The translations under genes were made by a program, and so were the position numbers. The notes beneath the pieces were generated by a model. That model ran no database searches, was not told the origin of the DNA, and worked only from the letters and a program-made list of their open reading frames with translations. This document shows, in pieces, positions 59,113 to 64,000 of a stretch of 64,000 nucleotides of DNA. Each line of letters starts with the position of its first letter. The first letter of the stretch is position 1. The stretch comes from Aedoeadaptatus ivorii. Its GTDB lineage: Bacteria > Bacillota > Clostridia > Tissierellales > Peptoniphilaceae. Where the stretch lies: contig NZ_JAUSWF010000005.1 of the NCBI RefSeq assembly GCF_030815095.1, forward strand, positions 1 to 64,000, written 5' to 3'.

Positions 59113-60291
59113 ATGATATTAGAAAGTTGGATGAAGATGAGATACGAAATGAAACGAGCATATGTCACGGCGGGATTGGCCGTAGCCCTGGCATTCGGCG
59201 GGTTACATAGCACCGCCCTCGCCGCATCGGCACAGGATATCGCCGCACGTCCCGCGACGGAAAACGCGACCGAAGCAAAAAAGGCATCGGAAGTCACCGT
59301 ATACGTCGGCGACAATCCGACCTTCCGCATGCAGAGTCAAAAAGATTACGAAGCCTTAATTCAAAAATTACAAAAGAGCTTCCAAACCGAAGGATCCGAG
59401 ATCGTAAACTTCCGACTGGAACCTGCCCTCTCGGTCAAAGATAGCGGCGCCGAAGAAGGCGATGTAAAGACCGTCGACGAAGCCTTTGTGCTTCTGACCC
59501 AAGGCGGCCGCGAAGAGGCATTGTATGTCGCCGAAGAGACCGAATCCTTGGAATCCATCGCAAAGCGCTTTAAAATGACCCTAGACGAGATCAAGGCCTT
59601 GAACGAAAACTGGGAAGACCCCGTTACCAAGGGCACCAAACTCGTCGTCCTGCAACCGGCGCCCATGATCAAGGCGGAAATCGAAGAGATCGCCACCACC
59701 GTGACCGACATTCCCTTCGCCACCGTGACCAAGGAAGACCCGGAACGCTTTGAAAACCAAAAAACCGTCGAACAGGCCGGCGTAAATGGCAAAATGGAAA
59801 GCCGCGTGCTGACCACCAAAGTCGACGGCCGCATCGTCTCTTCCGTCACCGAAGGCAGCCGCATGAGCGCCGAACCCGTTGCGGAAGTCGTCCTCGTGGG
59901 CACCAAAAAGGGCGCACAGACCAACAGCTTTATTCACCCCGCCGTGGGTCGCCTCACCTCTCCTTACGGACCGCGTTGGGGACGCTTCCACTACGGCATC
60001 GATGTCGCCAACTGCGTCGGGACCGACATCATCGCCTCCGACGGCGGCGTCATTACCCGCGCCGGACGTGCCGGTACCTATGGCAACCTCGTCGAAATCG
60101 ACCACCAAAACGGATACAAGACCCGCTACGCGCACTTGAGCCGCGTCGACGTCAAGGTGGGCGATATGGTAGGACAGGGACAATCCGTCGGAAAGATGGG
60201 TAGCACCGGACGCTCTACCGGACCCCACCTGCACTTTGAAATCATCGAAAACGGCAAAAATATCAACCCGGCTATCCACGTTCAATACTAA
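59113..60291 (+). CDS. secreted M23 endopeptidase with LysM and G5 domains
   Basis: A 392-residue cell-wall hydrolase. A signal peptide ends near 37 (STALAA). A LysM-like domain (YVAEETESLESIAKRFKM, about 139-156, to LVVLQP) binds peptidoglycan; a G5 domain (about 190-270) follows; then the M23 zinc peptidase has HYGIDVAN (about 296-303) and HLHFEI (about 374-379) with the metal His and Asp. It cuts peptide cross-links in the wall. Several in-frame ATGs (59113, 59131, 59137, 59149) are possible and none has a clear ribosome site, so the exact start is open. Confidence 0.88.
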   Translation: MILESWMKMRYEMKRAYVTAGLAVALAFGGLHSTALAASAQDIAARPATENATEAKKASEVTVYVGDNPTFRMQSQKDYEALIQKLQKSFQTEGSEIVNFRLEPALSVKDSGAEEGDVKTVDEAFVLLTQGGREEALYVAEETESLESIAKRFKMTLDEIKALNENWEDPVTKGTKLVVLQPAPMIKAEIEEIATTVTDIPFATVTKEDPERFENQKTVEQAGVNGKMESRVLTTKVDGRIVSSVTEGSRMSAEPVAEVVLVGTKKGAQTNSFIHPAVGRLTSPYGPRWGRFHYGIDVANCVGTDIIASDGGVITRAGRAGTYGNLVEIDHQNGYKTRYAHLSRVDVKVGDMVGQGQSVGKMGSTGRSTGPHLHFEIIENGKNINPAIHVQY

Positions 60292-60372
60292 AAATACGGG
60301 CGCATTGTAAATCGCACTTTAAAAACAAGTGATTTTCTTGTATAATAGAAGTGTTCCGGCTTTGCGCCATAC

Positions 60373-60461
60373 GGAGCGGTATCGAAGTGGTCATAACGGG
60401 GCTGACTCGAAATCAGTTTGCCTTCACGGGCACGTGGGTTCGAATCCCACCCGCTCCGCCA
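60373..60461 (+). tRNA. tRNA-Ser, anticodon CGA
   Basis: The acceptor arms GGAGCGG (60373-60379) and CCGCTCC (60451-60457) pair. The anticodon loop is CTCGAAA with anticodon CGA, a long variable arm GCCTTCACGGGC marks a class II tRNA, the T loop reads GTTCGAATC, and CCA is encoded. It reads UCG codons. A TATAAT at 60341-60346 is its likely -10. Confidence 0.95.
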
Positions 60462-60465
60462 AAGT

Positions 60466-60510
60466 AAAACCGGCTTCATTGCGACAGTATTGCAATGGAG
60501 CCGGTTTTTT
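60466..60510 (+). terminator. terminator after tRNA-Ser
   Basis: AAAACCGGCT-CATTGC pairs with GCAATG-AGCCGGTTTT (one mismatch), loop of nine, then six T. Confidence 0.8.
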
Positions 60511-60616
60511 CATGCTCATAGTTTTATGTTTTTGCTATATGGAGTGAAATCTCGCTTGAAATCCTGCTTAGATCCGTGGTTATTGTCTTTGTTTTCCGTA
60601 CAATATCTTTAAGGTA

Positions 60617-60775
60617 TTATTGTGCAGCGATACTGTCAATCTTCATGGAGTATCCGAGGACCTCTCCGACATCCGTAACTTCGCCCTTAACAACAACGGT
60701 TTGACCTTTCTCTATTTCAGCCACGACATCTCGTTGTTCATCTTTAACAATATAATACGGTAAGCAAGACTTAAA
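60617..60775 (-). pseudogene. 3' remnant of a tRNA_anti-like OB-fold protein gene
   Basis: On the minus strand an open stretch of 51 codons ending at TAA (60617-60619) reads FKSCLPYYIVKDEQRDVVAE and on to KGQTVVVKGEVTDVGEVLGY and SMKIDSIAAQ. The KKGQxVxVxGxxxD pattern is that of the C-terminal half of the OB-fold putative lipoprotein family. A stop codon lies just upstream and there is no start, so only a fragment remains. Confidence 0.6.
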
Positions 60776-60796
60776 TTAAAGAGAAATTGATATAAT

Positions 60797-61014
60797 TTAT
60801 AGAATAATTGAGAATAATTCACGGGAAAATAATATATTCATAAATCTATAGGAAAAAGTTGATCCACTGTCTATACCGTGCTTGTTTTCAAGTTGCGGAT
60901 AGCTTGCTTTTCCGCTTAAATATTCATACACAATTTTACGCTTCAATTCATAACTGTATTTTGCTATAAAAAGACCCCAAAAGTTGGTTTTCTAGGTCCA
61001 ACTTTTGGAGGTCA
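60797..61014 (-). mobile_element. remnant of an IS3-family element: end and orfA start
   Basis: On the minus strand from about 61014 the sequence TGACCTCCAAAAGTTGGACC looks like an IS3/IS150-group terminal repeat, and a second inverted copy lies at 60973-60986. From 60967 the translation reads IAKYSYELKRKIVYEYLSGK then ASYPQLENKHGID, the typical N-terminus of an IS3 OrfA helix-turn-helix, with the start ATG changed to ATA. After about 35 codons the match is lost and no OrfB or right end follows. The stretch is AT-rich compared with the neighbours. Confidence 0.7.
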
Positions 61015-61035
61015 GTGCACGTGCATCGTTTTTTC

Positions 61036-62232
61036 TTATTTTTTTCGAGCGAGTCGCGCCGGAATTTTTTTCAGCGCCTTTCCCACCAGGTGGCCGAAGT
61101 AGTGAAAACCCGGTCCCATATCGTCCCACGCCCAGGTGGAGTTGACTTTGCGGAATCGGTAATCGGAGATGATTTTTGCGGGGCTCATTTGGCCGCTCTT
61201 CAAGTACCCGCGTACGGCAGAGATGTCCTCGTGTTTGTATTTCCAATGGCAGTTGGTGTCGTGGCGGATAAATTTTTTAGGAATTTCGCCGCCGGTCACG
61301 TCCATATAGTGCATATAGGGGGTCTCGAATCCGAGGTGGCAGAGCATTTCGGTAAAGTTAATAAAGCGCACATTGATTTCGATCAGATAGACTTTTTGGC
61401 TGAATTCGTCGCGCTTGAGCTCCACTTCGGCAAACCCGCGAAAGTCGACGCCCTGAAAGAGGGGATCGACGAGGGGGATCAGTTCGGGGATCCACTTTTG
61501 CTTGGCGTAGGTACTGGCCCCGAAGTTGTTGGGCCATTGGCGAATTTTTTCGGTGGTGAGATAGCCCATCAATTCGGTGTTGGGGCCGTAATAGACGTCG
61601 GCGCTGTAACAATTGCTCTCCGGGCCCGGGATGATGCGCTGTATAAAGCAGGAAGAGAGGTCGTCGATGCGGCCGATCTTGTCTTTGAGCATGGCCTCGT
61701 CTTCGAGGAAGAACGCCTTTTCCCGAAACATCCGTACGAATTCGGCGGAGTTTTTGGGCTTTAAGATACAGGGGTAGCCGATCTCTTTTGCCACCCGTTC
61801 TACGAGATTGTCTTCGTTACAGAGTATTTTTTCCGGAGTGGGGATGCCGTAGCGATCGGTGTATTCGACGAGGATATCTTTGTCCATCAGGCGGGAGAGG
61901 AGCCCCGCTTCTTCGGTGGCGAAGAGATAATGTTTTTTTAAGACCTCGAAGTTGCGGTCCAAAAACTCCACATAGGGGTCGCTGGAGAGGAAGAGAACGG
62001 GCTTTACGTCGAGACTCTCGGCGTATTCTACCATGGTCTCGATCAGCTTTTCTTCTTCCTTTTCGTAGTGGGGCACCAACAGGGCTTCGTCGGCGTACCG
62101 GCTGATCCCGTAGGGAGAGGGTTCGTAGTCCATGGTCGTTACGGGGATGCCGTGGCGTCCGAGATTGCGGACGATGGCCAGGCCGATATAGTAGTTTGTG
62201 CCCATAACGACGGCTCTGTGCTTATATTCCAT
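61036..62232 (-). CDS. ATP-grasp carboxylate-amine ligase
   Basis: A 398-residue ATP-grasp enzyme. The N-domain begins AVVMGTNYYIGLAIVRNLGR (about 7-26), a pattern like that of carbamoyl-phosphate-synthase-type or D-aspartate ligases; the ATP-grasp core has YPCILKPKNSAEF (about 154-166) and the metal site in LIEINVRFIN near 295-304. D-aspartate ligase (Asl) adds D-Asp to peptidoglycan and has similar features, so a wall cross-bridge role is a possible but unproven assignment. It borders the mobile-DNA scar near tRNA-Ser. Confidence 0.68.
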   Translation of the reverse strand: MEYKHRAVVMGTNYYIGLAIVRNLGRHGIPVTTMDYEPSPYGISRYADEALLVPHYEKEEEKLIETMVEYAESLDVKPVLFLSSDPYVEFLDRNFEVLKKHYLFATEEAGLLSRLMDKDILVEYTDRYGIPTPEKILCNEDNLVERVAKEIGYPCILKPKNSAEFVRMFREKAFFLEDEAMLKDKIGRIDDLSSCFIQRIIPGPESNCYSADVYYGPNTELMGYLTTEKIRQWPNNFGASTYAKQKWIPELIPLVDPLFQGVDFRGFAEVELKRDEFSQKVYLIEINVRFINFTEMLCHLGFETPYMHYMDVTGGEIPKKFIRHDTNCHWKYKHEDISAVRGYLKSGQMSPAKIISDYRFRKVNSTWAWDDMGPGFHYFGHLVGKALKKIPARLARKK

Positions 62233-62416
62233 ATTGCCTCCTTGTATTTCTCTTACATATTATAGTACAAGCGCCGCGTTTCGGCGACCGCGAAGGGGCG
62301 TTTGCGCGAATCGGCCTTCGAAATTTTTGTGAGATTTGTGCCCCGCGTGTTTAATTCTTCCCTTTTCGGATATAGTTCATACATAAGCATACCAATTAGA
62401 CTGAGGAGGTAAGACA

Positions 62417-62926
62417 ATGTCTAGAGAAAACATTACATTTGGCGGAGATCCGATTACCATCGCCGGTGAAGAGATCAAGGTCGGCGATACGGCCCCTGAT
62501 TTCGTGGCTTTGAATAACGACTTGACTCCCTTCGATTCGAAGGAATTGAACGGCACGGTTCGTATCTATTCCGTCGTTCCTTCTATCGACACCGGCGTAT
62601 GTGCGCTGCAGACGGAAAACTTTAACGAAATGGCGACCAAACTCGGCGACAATGTGCACGTGATCACCATTTCCAATGACCTTCCCTTTGCACAGGAACG
62701 CTTCGGCGCTGCAGAGGGGATCGACCGGGCAAAGCTGGTGAGCGACCACAGAGATCTGGACTTCGGTAAGAAATACGGATTTTTGATCGACGGCCTGCGC
62801 CTATTGACCCGCGGCATCGTGATCGTCGGCGCTGACGACAAGGTAAAGTATGTAGAATATGTGCAAGAAGTCACCAACCATCCGGATTATGACAAAGCAC
62901 TGGAAGAAGTGAAGAAGCTTATCTGA
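62417..62926 (+). CDS. tpx: thiol peroxidase Tpx (single-cysteine form)
   Basis: A 169-residue atypical peroxiredoxin that reduces hydroperoxides. The peroxidatic cysteine is Cys62 in PSIDTGVCALQT. In other Tpx proteins the resolving cysteine follows the sequence DLPFAQxRF or RW; here that place is Gly97 (DLPFAQERFGAAEG) and no other cysteine exists in the protein. AGGAGG precedes the ATG. It is three bases from rlmH. Confidence 0.92.
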   Translation: MSRENITFGGDPITIAGEEIKVGDTAPDFVALNNDLTPFDSKELNGTVRIYSVVPSIDTGVCALQTENFNEMATKLGDNVHVITISNDLPFAQERFGAAEGIDRAKLVSDHRDLDFGKKYGFLIDGLRLLTRGIVIVGADDKVKYVEYVQEVTNHPDYDKALEEVKKLI

Positions 62927-62928
62927 TC

Positions 62929-63408
62929 GTGAAGGTTCGCATCGTAGCTTTGGGCAAGCTGAAGGAACCGTCTTTGCGGACGCTGTGCGGCGAGTACGAA
63001 AAACGCCTCGGCGCCTATATGGATCTGGAGGTCGTTGCCCTAAAAGACGAGCGGGCGCCGGAAAAACTCTCGGATCTCGAGCGGACGCGCGTTTTGGAAC
63101 GAGAAGGCGCGCGTATTCTCGAGAAGATCCGGCCACAGGATACGGTGATCGTCCTCGCCATAGAGGGCAGGCAATACGATTCCGTGGCATTTTCCGAAAC
63201 ATTCTATGATATGATGGATATATGCTGGGGAGATATGGTTTTTGTCATCGGCTCCAGTATGGGGCTGAGTCGTGCGGTAAAAGAGCGGGGCGATCTGCTC
63301 CTCTCCTTTTCGAAAATGACGATGCCCCATACCCTGATGCGCGCCGTGCTCCTCGAGCAAATTTACCGAGCGAGTAGGATTCGAAGCGGTCATGTGTATC
63401 ACAAATAG
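62929..63408 (+). CDS. rlmH: 23S rRNA (pseudouridine-1915-N3)-methyltransferase RlmH
   Basis: A 159-residue SPOUT methyltransferase. The trefoil-knot motifs FVIGSSMGL (about 104-112) and MTMPHTLMRAVLLEQIYRA (about 127-145), ending RSGHVYHK, identify it. The start is GTG at 62929, three bases after tpx, so the genes are co-transcribed. Confidence 0.94.
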   Translation: MKVRIVALGKLKEPSLRTLCGEYEKRLGAYMDLEVVALKDERAPEKLSDLERTRVLEREGARILEKIRPQDTVIVLAIEGRQYDSVAFSETFYDMMDICWGDMVFVIGSSMGLSRAVKERGDLLLSFSKMTMPHTLMRAVLLEQIYRASRIRSGHVYHK

Positions 63409-63424
63409 GCAATAGGAGGCAACA

Positions 63425-63607
63425 ATGTCTGAACAAAAAGCAAAAGAAGCAAAATCCAGAAGAGAACAAGAAAACCAAAACCCGGACGCACCGGCTTCCG
63501 ACGTGTACGGTAACCTCGAAGGCAAAGACCCCGAGACCGGCGTAGAAAAGCCGACGGAAGACGCCGTAGAAAAGTCTCGTGAATGGGTGAACGAAAACGC
63601 AAAATAA
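63425..63607 (+). CDS. small DUF3787-like (spore-surface-like) protein
   Basis: A 60-residue hydrophilic protein. The C-terminal half, PETGVEKPTEDAVEKSREWV then NENAK, resembles the DUF3787 family (PxSKVxxPxxxxVxxAKEWVDxNxK), known from Clostridia and including a spore surface protein. The N-terminal half is low-complexity and charged. AGGAGG precedes the ATG. Function here unknown. Confidence 0.6.
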   Translation: MSEQKAKEAKSRREQENQNPDAPASDVYGNLEGKDPETGVEKPTEDAVEKSREWVNENAK

Positions 63608-63621
63608 AGGCAAACTACAGG

Positions 63622-63648
63622 GGGTGTCGCCTTGGCGGCACCCTTTTT
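63622..63648 (+). terminator. terminator of the tpx-rlmH unit
   Basis: GGGTGTCGCC and GGCGGCACCC form a 10-base stem with a two-base TT loop and one mismatch, then five T. Confidence 0.75.
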
Positions 63649-63682
63649 CTTGCTACATAAAGAACGGCCGGAGGAGTGTACG

Positions 63683-64000
63683 ATGGAAGACGAGAGACGG
63701 GAATGGTATCTGAAAAGTTCGCGCCTGCCCGACGAGAACGGCAGGCTGGAGACCGAATCGGATTATAGCGAGCGGATGGCGCCCGGGGACGTGCTGTGGC
63801 TGATCGATCGCACGGCGCGGGCGTATCGGGTGCAGGCGGTGTATCCCGGCGGCTTGATTTTGCATGATATGGGTATAGAAGAAGATACGAGCCGGTTTCC
63901 CGATACCGACGCGATCTTCGGGGCGGCGGATGTCGATCCGGGGGCGGGGCTTGCGCTGCGCCTGCCCGCCACCCGGCCGTCTTACGAGCTGGTGCCGCTC
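63683..64000 (+). CDS. hypothetical protein, cut by the window end
   Basis: An open frame starting at ATG 63683, with GGAGGAG just before it, runs to the end of the window (106 codons so far). It reads MEDERREWYLKSSRLPDENG and continues, with no motif I recognise. Codon use is like its neighbours, so it is probably real; the C-terminal part is missing. Confidence 0.6.
   Translation, partial: MEDERREWYLKSSRLPDENGRLETESDYSERMAPGDVLWLIDRTARAYRVQAVYPGGLILHDMGIEEDTSRFPDTDAIFGAADVDPGAGLALRLPATRPSYELVPL

Overview
This window reads as the replication-origin region of a moderately GC-rich Bacillota (Firmicutes) chromosome. An anaerobic coccus-type lineage such as Tissierellia/Peptoniphilaceae is my best guess, inferred from gene content: SUF-type Fe-S assembly with SufU, a B12-type class II ribonucleotide reductase as the only RNR seen, a MarR/BrnQ/NhaC repertoire, a spore-surface-like small protein and a SigB/SigF-like operon. 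No rRNA, prophage, CRISPR array or intact insertion sequence is present. I cannot run database searches, so genus-level placement is not supported.

Layout. 1-8 kb (mostly minus strand): membrane glycosyltransferase, CofE-like ligase, a CC/Se-motif protein, a decayed pirin gene, the lipid II flippase MurJ, a NamZ-type exo-muramidase and a MarR regulator with a palindromic operator candidate. 8-13 kb: the suf operon (sufC-B-D-S-U) from one near-consensus promoter. 13-16.4 kb: mutY, a Nudix hydrolase, a DUF1275 membrane protein, a cysteine-free ArsC/Spx-like protein and a secreted nuclease. 16.4-26.3 kb (minus): the classical left arm of the origin, rpmH-rnpA-yidD-yidC-jag-mnmE-mnmG-rsmG, then parA-parB, phzF-like and fchA-like genes, with four parS-like palindromes. 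26.35-26.85 kb and 28.19-28.29 kb: DnaA-box clusters on both sides of dnaA (bipartite oriC). 26.9-35.2 kb (plus): dnaA, dnaN, yaaA, recF, gyrB, gyrA.

35.2-37.3 kb: a STAS / anti-sigma / sigma operon with a PsiE-like membrane protein. 37.4-46 kb: tRNA-Arg(CCU), a second MarR regulator, small hypotheticals, an ArsS-like radical SAM protein, aldehyde dehydrogenase, a HAD phosphatase, DinB, two hotdog thioesterases and an EamA exporter. 46-50 kb: a repeat-bearing zinc-ribbon membrane protein, AlkD-like glycosylase, a cysteine desulfurase overlapping mnmA (tRNA 2-thiouridine), and a MaoC-like protein. 50-56.5 kb: two BrnQ carriers in tandem, RmlA, NhaC and a glucosaminidase-domain protein. 56.6-60.3 kb: nrdJ with paired NrdR boxes plus a perfect DnaA box in its leader, then an M23 peptidase with LysM and G5 domains. 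60.4-62.2 kb: tRNA-Ser(CGA), a scar holding remnants of an OB-fold gene and of an IS3-family element, and an ATP-grasp ligase. 62.4 kb to the end: 1-Cys-like Tpx, RlmH, a DUF3787-like small protein and a truncated unknown.

The most interesting items are the parS palindromes, one of them built into a terminator hairpin; the combined NrdR/DnaA control region of nrdJ; the sigma-factor partner-switch operon whose kinase-like member lacks its ATP-binding motifs; and the tandem-repeat zinc-ribbon tail-anchored protein. No entirely novel multi-gene system can be claimed from sequence alone.
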